A stretch of DNA of 64,000 nt, taken from the NCBI GenBank assembly GCA_003254925.1, contig QANZ01007536.1:50380-114379 (forward strand). The letters run 5' to 3'. Below are positions 9,800 through 21,370 of the stretch, piece by piece. Position 1 is the stretch's first letter. Each line of letters opens with the position of its first letter. Position numbers and translations under genes: made by a program. The notes under the pieces were generated by a model. The model had not been told where the DNA came from and did no database searches. It saw nothing but the letters and a program-made list of their open reading frames with translations. The stretch comes from Chamaecrista fasciculata (lineage: Eukaryota > Streptophyta > Magnoliopsida > Fabales > Fabaceae).

Positions 9800-11123
9800 T
9801 ACACCTAATACCTTCGCGAACAAATCAACCATATGACATATCCTGCCTCCTTCGCACTTGAGCCAATGTAGTTAGGATGTTGGTGGGAATAAATTGTTTT
9901 GAAAAATAAGAAAATATTTGTTTATTATAATTCGAGAATAATATATTATTTTAAAAATGGAAAAAGAATAAAAAATTGTTGAGTTAAATCTTTAAAAAAA
10001 AATTTTATTACTACAATGTTAATAAATTAAAGTTTGACAGACTTTGGAGATAGTGATCATTCCAAACATATATTCATGCCAACTATTACATGGGACATCA
10101 AGGAAAAACGTTTAAATGCACTAGCATCTAGCTAGCTACATATATAGACTTCTAGAAGATATCCTACAGCTAATTTTTAAAAATTAATAATTCTCTCTGA
10201 TAGTATTTTTCAAGAGCTGTTAATTACTCATTATAATAATTTTCACCGAGTCTTCTTTATTATACTGAATTGGCTGCTGCAGAGGAAACCACTTCTGTCA
10301 CCCAAATATTAAAACTTCAAAATGCATAAAAGAGATTTTTACTCTCATTGCTTTAAAACTTCACTTTATGTACCTAATTGTTACTCTACTCTTATATATA
10401 CTTAAATGCATGGAATATATTTCACATAAATCCTTTATGTGATTTCATTTTTATAAACATTTCATCTGAGTTCTTGTCAGTAAACTAAATATGCGTTACA
10501 TATATGTAAGACCAGATTTTCTTAAGAAAATAACAAATAGATTAATAGAATATACCAGCTGATTGATGGATAACAGTTAGTTCACGCGCATATTATATAA
10601 GGTAAGTTTAGCAAACAAGTGAAGTACTAGCGAAAGTCTTTAGATTAAAAGAAAGAACAAATTGTTTACCAAAAAAAAAATAAAAGAAGGAAAAATTTTT
10701 GATAAAGTTCATTATATGTTTGTTATAAGGTTCTTTATATGTTCGCTATAAAGTATTTCCAATTAGAAACTTGATTTATATTTTCTCTCTTCTATGATTG
10801 ATATGTAAAAATGTGTGTTTAATATTCTCTCCCTATTATAATTGATCATGCATCAAATTTTTACCACATATTATATATATTCATTGAGAAACTTTATAAG
10901 AAACATAATAAATTTTCCGTCACTCTTTCCCTTAAAAGAAACAAAAGAAGTGGTATGGAATGTATGTGGGGAGCTCCCAAGAGTTGGACGAGTACCTTTT
11001 GATTTTGAGATTTGTATAAAATTTGTATGCACAAATCTCAAAGTTGGAAAATTCTCACTCAACTCATTACATGAAACGTTTGATATACAAAATGAAAAAT
11101 TATCTCTATAATAATGAATTCTG
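9800..11123. other. intergenic, no gene seen
   Basis: AT-rich. Short open frames here have no plausible coding features. It ends at the edge of a retrotransposon relic. Confidence 0.45.
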
Positions 11124-11556
11124 TGTTGTAAACCAAATAAATTATAAAGTACAAAGATATAGAGATAAATATAAGAGAGAGAAGAAGATACACAAATTAG
11201 TCCTTGAAAAGACTTAGTTCTTCAGGAACTATTCTATATGATTCATGGATGTAGTCGTTCTTCAAGAACTCATCCTCCCATAATCTTATTATTCCATTTC
11301 CCATTCTCTAATGTGTACAAAGTGAAATCTCCCTTATATAGGACTTTAGACATAAAGAGGGCTATGTAACTTATAGCCTATACATTAAGGACACCATAAA
11401 GGACAACATTATATGGCATTAAGCACACCAATGAAGGGAGGTTACACCATACAATTATGGGTATTATGGAGGAGATGTTAAACATTTGAGATATGGAATC
11501 CAAAGGTCATGGATGTGGTCATCCACATATTACATGTAAATTACATGTTTATAACA
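11124..11556 (-). repeat. LTR of the copia relic
   Basis: 433 bp, bounded by TG...CA on the minus strand. Its first ~105 bp (plus-strand order) recur at 14415-14519 with a few differences. Confidence 0.75.
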
Positions 11557-12501
11557 CTTCCCTTTGGATGACCACAATATATGCCTTATTAAAAACATTG
11601 TTAAGAAAAATCCAATGGGATAAAAACTTAACGAAGGGAAAAAGAGTACATTATTCATAATTTTTACACTACAAATATATGCCTCGTTAAAACCTTGCTA
11701 AGTAAAACCCAGTGGAACCAAAACTTAGTGAAGAAAAAAGAGTACATTATTTGGAAGCATTACTTCCCCTCAAAAATTGCACTTCATCTTCAAAAATGCA
11801 TTGTGCTTCATCTTCAAGATGTTTGAATTGATTCTTCCTTGTCTTCGAAGATATTGAATTATAATATAGTGATCACACTCATGCATGATACCATAGATCT
11901 CCATTGCATATAAAATCGTTAACATATAATATAAAAGTAATTTCATATTTCACATGACTAATCAATAAAAGTCTTCTCACATGATCGAACATAATATTAA
12001 TTTAACATATAGAACCCACTTCTTTGAGTGTAATATGTTGACATTAAAAAATATCATAAGATATCAAAATCATTTATCTTCCACTATATTCTCATTGATA
12101 AAATAAATAATAATAATAATAATAATAAATTTGACAATATTGTATTTGCTTTTGGAAACTTATCAATCACAATTTTTTTTATAAACGAAATATTAATAAA
12201 GCGATCAATAATCAAATATAATCAAATTGATTTCAAATACATGCAATTAATGAGCATTAAATCCATTGACCAATACAAAATTATTGTAATCCCATTAGGA
12301 AAATACTTACTTCAAATTTCTCAAGAATTAATACTATCATTTCTTTCTCTTTTTTTTTATTAAAAAAAAACAAGTTACCAATAAAAATACGAAAAATAAT
12401 TCATGACTCTTACATGATATAAAATTTTATTCAGTGATGCATATATTAAACATTTTATAACAAAACGGTAACCTTACATATATATATATATATATTGTAT
12501 G

Positions 12502-12670
12502 CTTCAGACATTTCATATCCTTCAAGGATTTCATATAGATTGTAAGCTTCAGACATTTCAAATCTTTCAAGAATTTCATATAGATTGCATGCTTCAAGCA
12601 TTTCAAATCTATCTTGAATTTTATATAGATTGTATGTTTCAGGCAATTCAAGTCTTTCAGGAATTTCTTA
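12502..12670. repeat. 45-bp tandem repeat, about 3.7 copies
   Basis: Units begin 'cttcagacatttcatatcct' (12502, 12547, 12592, 12637), each 45 bp. On the minus strand the unit reads as 15 residues of the type M(S/L)EAYNLYEILERFE. It lies inside the copia relic. Confidence 0.85.
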
Positions 12671-14520
12671 CTCATGAATATATAATTCACTAATAACGTT
12701 AATGCATAATTTTCAATCTGGTATATACCCAAGTCTTTCCAAAGACTCATAAAATCTTATTGATTGGATTCATAGATTCATCTTCCCCTCATCTCATGTT
12801 TCATATATGTTTCATATGAGAAATCTTTCACTGCTAGTGCATTACATTTATACAAATTTATTTATTTCATATAAAAACTCAATTATATTTTATAGGTTTT
12901 GACGTCTTCAGGTGGTAAGACTACTAATCTAAATGTATGACAACTTCTAGTTCCTTGACTTCTTGTCAAAAATTTGACAACTTCTGGTGTCTAAATTGCT
13001 AGTTCAAAGTTTAACATTTTCTAATATTGTCAGGGCTACTAGTCCAAATTTCGAAATCTTCTGGTGTCTGGACTGCTGGTCCAAAGTTTAATATTTACTT
13101 AGGGGATTCATCTTGCTACCGGAAATTTTTGGCCAATTATCAAATGTCAACAATTAACAAAATGGGATTTTAAACACTCTTATTTAATAATCCTCAACTG
13201 ATAATAATTCATCAAAATACTTCAACTCACAGCCTTCAGGCATTGTCATACATTTTCTCATGGCTTCAGGCCATATGATTTTCAATTTTCAATATCCCTT
13301 CAAATATTTCTTCAAATTCAATGAAAGTTCTTGGTACCGAAACCACTGCTGGGGTTATAACTTTCATGAAAAATAAAAATTGTTGATCTTATAAATTTAT
13401 TGTCTCTTATAGAACATAATAGTGAAAATTTTCTATTCTCTTTCTTTTGAGAAAATTATTCTCTACATAATGTATATTACGCTTCTAGCGTATTTTGAAC
13501 TTTTTGGCTTTTCTACCAATACTCATTCATTAAAAATGACTAGTCTTGTAAATATATATTTACATACAAATATATGATCATTGAACTTCATGTTCATCAA
13601 TGACAACCACAAAAATACATTTGTCATATCATCATCATCATCTCTACTGGAGATATGTGGTGTCAAAATTTTCAAAAGTCAATTACACTGCCAATTTCAT
13701 TTTTACCTCATATCAATATAGAAATACATATATCAACATTAGTCTTTAAGACTATTAAGGAAAATTCTCATCATTTTTACATAGTTGGCACTCATAATTC
13801 CTGGGAATGTACTAGCTATTAACCTTCAAGGCTAATATTAAACAATGTTTCAAACGAAATGATAAAATAATCAATTCGATGATAATAAACTCATGCATAA
13901 ACTATTAGCCTTCAAAGCTCTTATTAGCCAAACTATTGTTTTTGGCAAATTACCAATATGTGCAATAATTCTTCTATATGCACTTATTCATTACAAATAA
14001 CATGGCTTCAGGCCATCAAAAATATTTCCAACAATTATAAAAATTTCCATTAATAATTTATCAATATATATTAACTCATTGCCTTCTAGGCGATTATCAT
14101 CTAATTTCAATAACTGCATCTTTACATTTTATAGATCTATAAAAATGTGACATTGTGTTTCTATCACATATCCATAAATGGATAAAATTATCAATTTCAT
14201 GATAATCAAATCAAAGATCATATGGCTTCGGACCATTTCTTATATAACTTTCACCTTTTCAAGGTGACAAAAATAAAATCAAATATAAAAGAGATCATGC
14301 TTAAATATAAATAATTCAAAAGTAAGAATACGACTTTCTTACCTTCAATCCATGATTGAGAAGAAATGTTAAAATGACTTTGCTCTAATTCGGTAGAAAC
14401 TTGTGCTGATAACGTGTTGTAAACCAAATAAATTATGAAATATAAAGATATAGAGATATATATAAGAGAGAGAAGAAGATACACAAATTAGTCCTCGAAA
14501 AGACTTAGTTCTTCAGGAAA

Positions 14521-14901
14521 TGCCTGAAGCATTTAGGTACTTTTAAAAAAAATATTTTTGAAAATAATGTTGCTTAATAAATAATATATAAGATGTGATG
14601 AAAATTTTGTATATGACTAACTATAGTCAAAAGATAATATTAAATATATATTTTTACATGATCAATTATGAAAAATACATAATATGAATCAAATTTATGA
14701 TTGAAAAAACTTAATTAAAAAGATATATGAGTATGTTTAACAATTAGAAAGTAGATTAAAAGGGGAGAGGTTGGGAGAAAAAGGGAGATTACATTTATAT
14801 CTCATTTCTTTGTTTAATTAGGTGTTTATACACCTACTCTATTATATCTTTCCTTCGAATTCTCAACTTCTTTAATAAAGAAAAGAGAGATTACAAATCT
14901 T
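14521..14901. other. intergenic, no gene seen
   Basis: AT-rich sequence between the copia relic and the Harbinger element. Nothing recognised. Confidence 0.45.
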
Positions 14902-15254
14902 TTAGGGGCTGATTGGTAGGGGCGTTTCTTGTTTCTATTTTCAATGAAATAGAAAATGGTGAAGAAAATATGTTTGGCTGGCGTTTTGCGAAATAATTTT
15001 CAGGAAACGTTTCTGAAAAAGAGCCCAATTTAGGAAACATCAAAAAGTTGTTTCCGCCGTTTCCTGTGTAAAAATTTGGAAACTGAAAACAAGATTTTGG
15101 AAAGGCGGTGGCATTACTGTAATTCTAACTCTGAATTATGAAAAGGCGGTGGCATACTTGTAAATACATGTATTTTCCTCTAAACCCCCCCAAACCCTTC
15201 ACACACACGATATTGAGCGCTTTTCACATTCAGCGGCAGCTTCTCTTCGTCAAC

Positions 15255-15425
15255 CTCAGAATCCTCATCTCGCACAGCGCCATCGCCATCTCGNTCTCTT
15301 CGTCTCGCACAGAATCCTCATCTCGCACAGCGCCATCGCCATCTCGCACGGTGTCCTTCTCTCACACAGCGTCCTCATCTCACACAGCTCTTCCATCTCG
15401 AACAGCGTCTTCACCTCGCACACAT
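15255..15425. repeat. Degenerate tandem repeat of a TCTCGCACAGCG unit
   Basis: Repeated TCTCGCACAGC/TCTCACACAGC phrases, part of the Harbinger 5' region. The open frame through it is a repeat artefact. Confidence 0.6.
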
Positions 15426-17391
15426 CTGGTAACTCGTCTCTTATTGATTTATAATGGTTTCCCACAATAAAATTTCTTCTATTGGTTGTCGATTGTGTGT
15501 GGGTGTGATTTTCTGTCTCTAAAGTCTCATAATCTGTTTGGGTTTGGTTTGAGTGTGTGGCTATGTGTGAATTTGAAGTAATGGAGGGATTAAAAACCTA
15601 ATAAAGAGGCCAAAAAGAAGCTGAAAAAACTGGACCTAACATAGTTCATATGCATCCATTACCACGTAGAACAGGACAACTTCAAATTGCTAAATCTCAA
15701 ACTCAGACACGTGATATTAGATTAGCTGCCGCATTGGTGAGCTACTTTTTGGATTTTAATGTGTTGATTTTTGTTTGCTTCTCTGCTGTAACTTTTCTTT
15801 GTTGATTTTAATGGCATACTTTCTAAACTGATTGAAAAATTAAAGTATTTTGTGATATTGAAAGGCAACAACAGTGCTTATTAGAAATTATAGATATATT
15901 ATTACATCAAGGTTAAATTATTCCTTTGTTTCCACCATATGCTGTGACTCTTAGGATTGAAGTAGTGGACTAGTGATGGTGTTGTTGTCTACTTGATTTC
16001 GGTGTCTGTCATCACCAAATCTAAAAAACATTTCATAATGCTTGTGAATTATTTTGGTTCTATTCAATATTCTGATGTCTTGCCTTATGCTTCCTGCAGA
16101 ATGCTACATGTGCATCAGGGCAAACCCAAACCATAACACGTGAATCTCGGTCACTTACCATTACTCCCGGTAACAACCTCATTCTACCCAAACCCAAACT
16201 GCATTGTGGCAGTGAATATACGTTGTGTCTCACTCTGATAACTGGCTTGTATTGTATATTTGTATCTAATTTGTTTTGGTGCTTGAAATGAGCTAGACTT
16301 TAGACTTTATAATGGAATAATCTTAAGCCATAGAATCTGCAATCTTTTTTCTTATGATGCTACTTCTCCTACTTGCAAATTAGAGATCCTGAGATTACAT
16401 TATTTTGCTTCCTTGAACTCGTAAATTAATATATGATGCAGCAATTAAGTATAGGAAAATGTAATGTGATTTCTCCTGCTACTGTAGGGAGTAGCCCTTC
16501 ATTAGTATTCTTCTTTTCCAATGTTTTGTACTAAAAAAATTGTTATTTGTTGCTTATATTGGATTAATATTTGGTTACACCTTGTTATTTTAAGTTCTCA
16601 GCTAGTTCCATCCTTCACTCTATAATTATGAACACATTACTATTCTTGCTTCAAGTGTTATATATATATATAGTAGGTTCAGAGATCCCAGTTAGTGCTG
16701 ATCACTGCAGTTTATGTTGTAATTTGTTCTCTTTTGTTAATCAATTTGCAATGATACAATAGAATACTGAAGACATTCAAAGTGCTACATTGCATTATGG
16801 TACAATATAACAAGGTAAGAGAATAAGGTGAGCCTTAAAGTGACATAACCAAAGACCTGATAATCCTGACAAAAGAGAATCTCTTGTTTTCTTTCATGTT
16901 AGAACTTAGAAACATAGATATAGAAAAAAGGAGCCTATATTATAGATACATATAGGAATAAGAATAGGAATTAGTTTACTAGTAGTCTTTTTTTTGTGGG
17001 TTTTGTCATTTAGTACTTTTCTACAAAAACCCCCTTTCTCTTAACTTGGTTCCGTGAGAAAACAACTTGTACATCCCCACTCTCTTCAATAGTAACTTGG
17101 ACTTTTCTTATATAATCCCTCCAAGAGAGATTGCATATTGGTTTATGTATATATATATATATGTATGTGGTCAAAAAGTGAGACTGTTCTTGCTAGATTT
17201 AGGTCACTTAATTAAAAATCTTCCCAATTGTCTTTGGGTTTTTTATGCATGAATAAAGTCCTTTCCATTTTCAAAGTACCAATAGAATCTGCAAGTTTAA
17301 ATTACTATGCTTACATCTTATATGCCATTTCAATTTGTTCATAGTTTAATTTGCTATACTTACTTCTGATATGAATGGTTTTTAGTACAAA

Positions 17392-17867
17392 ATGGGGGGG
17401 AAAAGTGAGAAAGGAGACATCCAAATGGAATGGTCAACCCAAAATACGAAGTGACTTATTGATTTAATTTATGATCGAGTGAAGAAGAATAAATTGCAGA
17501 CATCAACCTTCAAGCAAACAATTTGGGAAGAGATAAATAATGAACTTGCACAACTTATTGAAGAAAATTATGGTGTGGAGAGATTGAAAGGAAAGTTTAA
17601 CAGACTACGTACTCAATATCGGGAGTTTTCAACTTTATTGGCTCGAACTGGTGTTACTTGGGATTCAATATCTAATAAAGTCAATGCACCTGAAGATGTA
17701 TGGCAAGATTTGTACACGGTAAGTACAAGTAGTATTTGTATTATTTATTTTTATTTTTAATTGTGTTATCAAATTATTTTCTTGCAGAAATTAAAGGAAG
17801 ATATTATAAACAATTTAAGAAGCACGGGTTCGAGTTTGATTATAATATACTCGGTGAAATATTTATG
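17392..17867 (+). pseudogene. Harbinger Myb/SANT-like protein, broken
   Basis: From ATG 17392 the frame reads MGGKSEKGDIQMEWSTQNTK, then an in-frame TGA, then LIDLIYDRVKKNKLQTSTFK and QTIWEEINNEL...VERLKGKFNRLRTQYREF...WQDLYT. This is the Myb/SANT-like DNA-binding domain of the accessory protein of plant Harbinger elements, which helps the nuclease bind the transposon ends. A GTAAGT donor follows at about 17719 and a TTGCAG acceptor at about 17787. The next segment carries the family's FKKHGFEFDYNILGEIF motif but in a shifted frame. It therefore has at least one stop and one frameshift. Confidence 0.75.
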
Positions 17868-17868
17868 A

Positions 17869-18345
17869 ATGTTATTTTTTTTTTCTACAGATCAATTTTA
17901 TCTTGTTGATTCTGGTTATCCTAATATGTCTGGATATCTTGCTCCTTATCGTGGTCAAAGATATCATTTGCGGGATTATCGTGGACAAGGACGACCACGA
18001 GGAAGACATGAACTTTTTAATTACAGGCACTCTTGTTTGCGAAATATAATAGAAAGATGTTTTGGAGTATTGAAAGCACGTTTTCCAATTTTGAAGTTGA
18101 TGCCAAATTATCCAGTGAGAAGACAAAGACAAATTCCTATAGCTTGTTGCACCATACATAATTTCATCAGGTTGCAGAATAGTGGAGATAAACTTTTTGA
18201 AGAATATGCTAGAGAAGACATGATAATACAAGAAGAACAAGGTTTGGGAGCACAACAAGGATTCAATGATGCATTACAAATGACTCAAACAAGAGAAGAT
18301 ATTTGTGATGAAATATGGGCGAATTATCATAGAGCTCGTCGTTAA
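17869..18345 (+). pseudogene. Harbinger transposase, C-terminal DDE part
   Basis: The frame reads YLVDSGYPNMSGYLAPYRGQ, RGRHELFNYRHSCLRNIIER and CFGVLKARFPIL, followed by a C-terminal tail to a stop at 18345. This matches the DDE_Tnp_4/Harbinger nuclease. The second catalytic Asp (VDSGYP) and the Glu (IIERCFG) are present; the first Asp and the N-terminal half are missing. A CTACAG acceptor just before suggests it was once an internal exon. This fragment cannot be a working nuclease. Confidence 0.85.
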
Positions 18346-18718
18346 TAATATTGTTCAAGAGAGGATTATTGAATTTTAATTTTTTCTAATTTTTTTTTGG
18401 TATCAACATTTCAGTATAGATTTATATGATTTAATTATATTTTTGTTTACATACAATGTAATTATATTTTGTTTAATGTACAAGTGACAAAAATCAGTAG
18501 TGAAAACAAAAACATGAACATGATAACCAATCACATATTCATAATTTTTGCCTTTTCAAAAATTCGAAACCAAACAGTTTTGTTAAATTTTGTTTTCAAA
18601 ACTTTATTTTCACAATGAAAACCAAACGTATTTTCAAAATGTTAAAAATTTCAAAATGAAAATCATTTTCAAAAAATAAAACAAAAAATGAAAACAGAAA
18701 ATATTTTCACAAACGCCA

Positions 18719-19170
18719 TTAATTTTCTACTACCAGCATCAAACATATGCCAATGCCAGTCATTTGACAAATTTCAAATTATGAGATATCAATATGAAAT
18801 TGATCCTATATCAAAATATAATAAATCCTTATTTATATACTATAATACATACAAAATATGCACTTATAAAATATACTAAACTTTTGAGGATTTAGAAAAG
18901 AAAAAGTTATATATTTTTAATATATAAGAAATAATTGATAGTTTAAACGAGCTTTAAGCCAAAGATCGATAGAATCTTAGAAGATATTAATTAATTGATT
19001 TTTAATCAAAGCATCTAGAAAAGTTTTTTATTTTTAAAATAGATTACATGCTCATGAGATGGACCATATAAGAAGCCGTTAGGTCACCGATGACTACATG
19101 AGTTCTTCCTATTCTTCTTGTTCATCATGTTCTTCCTCAATTGATTCACTCCTGTGGGATGATTTGAAGG
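18719..19170 (+). promoter_or_regulatory. Upstream module of F-box copy A
   Basis: AT-rich module shared by all four F-box copies: 'tatcaaaatata...ttatttatatactataa...aaaatatgcacttataaaatat', then a TATA-like box and the stretch 'agaagccgttaggtcacc'. In A the box reads CATATAAGAAGCCG near 19064, weaker than GTATAAAAAGCCG in B-D. No long foreign insertion is seen in this copy of the module. Confidence 0.6.
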
Positions 19171-19306
19171 TATGCAACAAATTAATTCTTTATACAATGT
19201 CCCATTATACTTCGAATGTCTTTTACATATTTTGATGCTGCTGACTCCAACTAAAATCATCAATTCCAAACTATTTGCTCTGAATTATGACTTTGCAGAT
19301 AGAGTC

Positions 19307-19750
19307 ATGAAAACGCAAAATAGATCATTCTCCGATCTCCCTCACGATCTTCTCAGTTTTCGCGGCCTATGTAAAAACACTCGTTCTGCTTCTTCCGATT
19401 CTTCCACTGCCATTGAATTTCTTCGCAATGTAATCCTGGGTTCCTTCTCTACGATGATGGTCCTAACTGTTCCATCGTCACCAACACTAACAACAACAAA
19501 AGATGCTACAATATCAATCTTCCAGAAATTGCCGATTCCACTTGCGTCCCCTCTCTCTCGCCTGATGGCTTCTCTTTCTCTCTCCCGATTCATCCATGTT
19601 CTTCTTTTGCCCTTTTTCAAAATCAAGAATCAAATCTCTCAAATTGCCCTTTCTCGTTGAACGATTTGCACTTCGCGGCCGTTCTCGCATTCTCCGGACG
19701 AATAGAGACTGCGCCGTCATCATATTGCGGGGCAAAATGGAAAACGAGGA
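19307..19750 (+). pseudogene. F-box/DUF295 gene copy A, dead
   Basis: It begins MKTQNRSFSDLPHDLLSFRG, matching copies B and C but lacking about 13 codons between DLL and SFRG. The missing stretch in B is bounded by two near-identical GA(A/T)CTTCTC repeats, of which A keeps one (GATCTTCTC). About 60 codons in, a small deletion after 'gccattgaa' shifts the frame, so the rest is read out of frame. Similarity to B continues to about 19735 ('gactgcgccgtcatca') and then stops, well short of the gene end. A leader intron like those of B and C is kept (gt at 19170, cag ending 19298). Confidence 0.85.
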
Positions 19751-20138
19751 CATTCTGGAACTCTTAAATTGTTGATGGTTCCTTTTTCTTGGGCCAATAA
19801 TCCTCTCTTAAAGATGTCATTGACTATGAGTCAAATATTATTAGAAATCTTATACCATAATCTTTTCTTAAAAATAAAGAAAAATAAGAGAAAAAATAGG
19901 AGAGTTAGGTGCTAATTCTGTTAAATACTAAGAGATTGGAATCACATGATCCTTTTCAAATCATGAGACACTACTACTAATATGAAATAGGCCATGATCA
20001 TAGATTATCAAAATATAATTTATTTTTATTTATATAGTATAACAATTACAAAATATACACATAAAATATCCAATTTCTGAAAATTAAGAAAAAAATTTAT
20101 TTATATTTATTAAATAAGAAACAACATTTAAATGAGAT
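19751..20138. other. F-box inter-copy DNA with upstream module of copy B (left part)
   Basis: The stretch near 19800 ('aagatgtcattgactatgagtc', 'atattattagaaatc') recurs near 32495 downstream of copy C. The shared upstream module of copy B begins about 19985 ('aatatgaaataggccatgat'). No gene. Confidence 0.55.
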
Positions 20139-20147
20139 TTTTTAAAA

Positions 20148-20774
20148 GACAAAAGATCTGTTTGGTGCCCCTAACGTTTGGGGTCAATTATGCCCTAACT
20201 GTTTATTTTGTGTCAGTTATACCCCCAACGTTTCAGATTGTTGTCAATTATACCCTAACCTCAATTTTTTTTAGGCCAAGGTCCTATTTTGGTCTCTCAA
20301 GTTTGCTCAAAGTTCCGTTTTGATTCCTCAAGTATCCGGCAAATTTCTTGGCGAGATACACAACGGCCCCAACAACTATGAAAACTCCTAATCCAAGGTT
20401 TTTTGACCTCCTGAGTTCAATGTCGGCCTACATTCTGCGAACAAATGACTGGAAATATGATTTTCGACGATTATGTAATTTTTTGGTGGCTTGCCAATCA
20501 TTTTTTCACAAAATGGAGGCCTTCATTGAACTCAGGTGGTCAAAAAACTTTGGATTAGGAGTATCTCGCGAAAAGTTCGTCGGAGACTTAAGGGACCAAA
20601 ACGGAACTTTGAGCAAACTTGAGGAATCAAAATAAGACTTTGGAAAAAAAATTGAGGTTAGGGGCATAATTGACAACAATGTGAAATGTTGGGGGCATAA
20701 CTGACACAAAACAAATGTATGATACATAACCGAAACTGACCTCAAAGGTTAAGGGCACCAACAGATCTTTTGCC
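20148..20774. mobile_element. Palindromic Mutator-like element in the B upstream module
   Basis: Inverted ends GACAAAAGATCTGTTTGGTGCCC and GGCACCAACAGATCTTTTGCC, flanked by perfect 9-bp TTTTTAAAA (20139-20147, 20775-20783). It contains an inner inverted pair, GGCCAAGGTCCTATTTTGG at 20274 and its inverse ending 20643, resembling the TIR of the 0.6-3.0 kb family. Non-coding. Confidence 0.8.
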
Positions 20775-20783
20775 TTTTTAAAA

Positions 20784-21190
20784 TAATCATTTTAATAAGT
20801 TATGTTTTAAATAAAAAGATTAATATTAGTTTAAAAGACGATTTAATAATTTTCTACTAATTTAGAGCAAGATTTTGTATATATTCTCGAAATAAAGAAA
20901 GTTATATAATTATATCTTTAAAAATGAATATATCTTAATATTCTCTGAGGTTTTAAAAAATATCAATGAATGACCTTAAAAAAGACTGAATATACAGTTT
21001 CTATATTTACCTTCTACTAAGATTTTTTTGTTCCATTTATTTTGAATCTCTAAACGATAGAATCTTAGAAGATATTAATTACAGATCTTCAACCAAAGTA
21101 TTTAAAAAAGATATATTTTTTTTTTCTTCTTACAAAAATTACATTTTCTTAAGTTTTTTTTAATACAATATACATTTTCTTAAGTGAACA
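20784..21190. promoter_or_regulatory. Upstream module of F-box copy B (right part)
   Basis: Continues the module shared with copy C: 'taataattttctactaatttagagcaagatttt' and 'aatctctaaacgat...cttagaagatatt'. AT-rich, non-coding. Confidence 0.55.
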
Positions 21191-21200
21191 GTATAAAAAG
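21191..21200 (+). promoter_or_regulatory. TATA box of F-box copy B
   Basis: GTATAAAAAG, about 70 bp before a leader-intron donor. The identical string occurs before copy C (30251-30260) and at 34150 before copy D. Confidence 0.75.
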
Positions 21201-21263
21201 CCGTTAGGTCACCATGACTCCATTTTTGTTCATCATGTTCTTCCTCGATTGATTTACTTGAAG

Positions 21264-21364
21264 GTATGCAACAAATTAATTCTTTGTATAATCTTCCTTT
21301 ATACTGATGATCCCAGCTAAAATCATCTATTTCAAACCACTTGCTCTGAATTATGAATTCGCAG
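21264..21364 (+). other. 5'UTR intron of F-box copy B
   Basis: Donor GAAG|GTATGC and acceptor TTCGCAG|ATAGTC, 101 bp. The ATG follows 6 bases after the acceptor. Splice signals are conserved in the other copies. It removes the in-frame ATG at 21353. Confidence 0.65.
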
Positions 21365-21370
21365 ATAGTC

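Larger units (their letters stand above)
11124..14520 (-). mobile_element. Decayed copia-type LTR retrotransposon relic
   Basis: Fossil on the minus strand. The left terminal repeat (11124-11556) runs TGTTATAAAC...GTTTACAACA when read on the minus strand, next to a purine tract AAAGGGAAG. The matching right repeat starts at 14415, is shorter in this copy, and is followed inward by a priming-site-like TTATCAGCAC. The block near 11670-11745 ('cctcgttaaaaccttgc...aacccagtgg') is the non-coding stretch commonly found just before the 3' LTR in one group of plant copia elements. The interior has no recognisable long coding region. It is broken in many places and looks old. Confidence 0.7.
14905..18718 (+). 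mobile_element. PIF/Harbinger DNA transposon, internally deleted
   Basis: It starts GGGGCTGATTGGTAGGGGCG after TTA (14902-14904) and ends ...TTTTCACAAACGCCA before TTA (18719-18721). The 3-bp TTA duplication and the two coding relics (Myb/SANT-like and DDE nuclease) identify PIF/Harbinger. The ends match only partly (GGCGTTT is shared). The 5' part is non-coding, with a degenerate repeat of 'ctcatctcgcacagcgccat' near 15260-15420. Most of the transposase N-terminal half is absent, so this copy cannot move itself. Confidence 0.8.

Noticed and set aside
12502-12670. CRISPR-like array
   Set aside because: Units are contiguous with no unique spacers, and this is plant nuclear DNA.
12427-12750. 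Repeat-rich 107-codon open frame as a gene
   Set aside because: It is the 45-bp tandem repeat inside a decayed copia relic, with no start context or homologue that I recognise.
15138-15470. 110-codon Ser/Arg-rich open frame
   Set aside because: Produced by the TCTCGCACAGCG repeat in the non-coding 5' part of the Harbinger element.
18688-18879. 63-codon open frame after the Harbinger element
   Set aside because: Spans the transposon end and the AT-rich F-box upstream module; composition is not coding.
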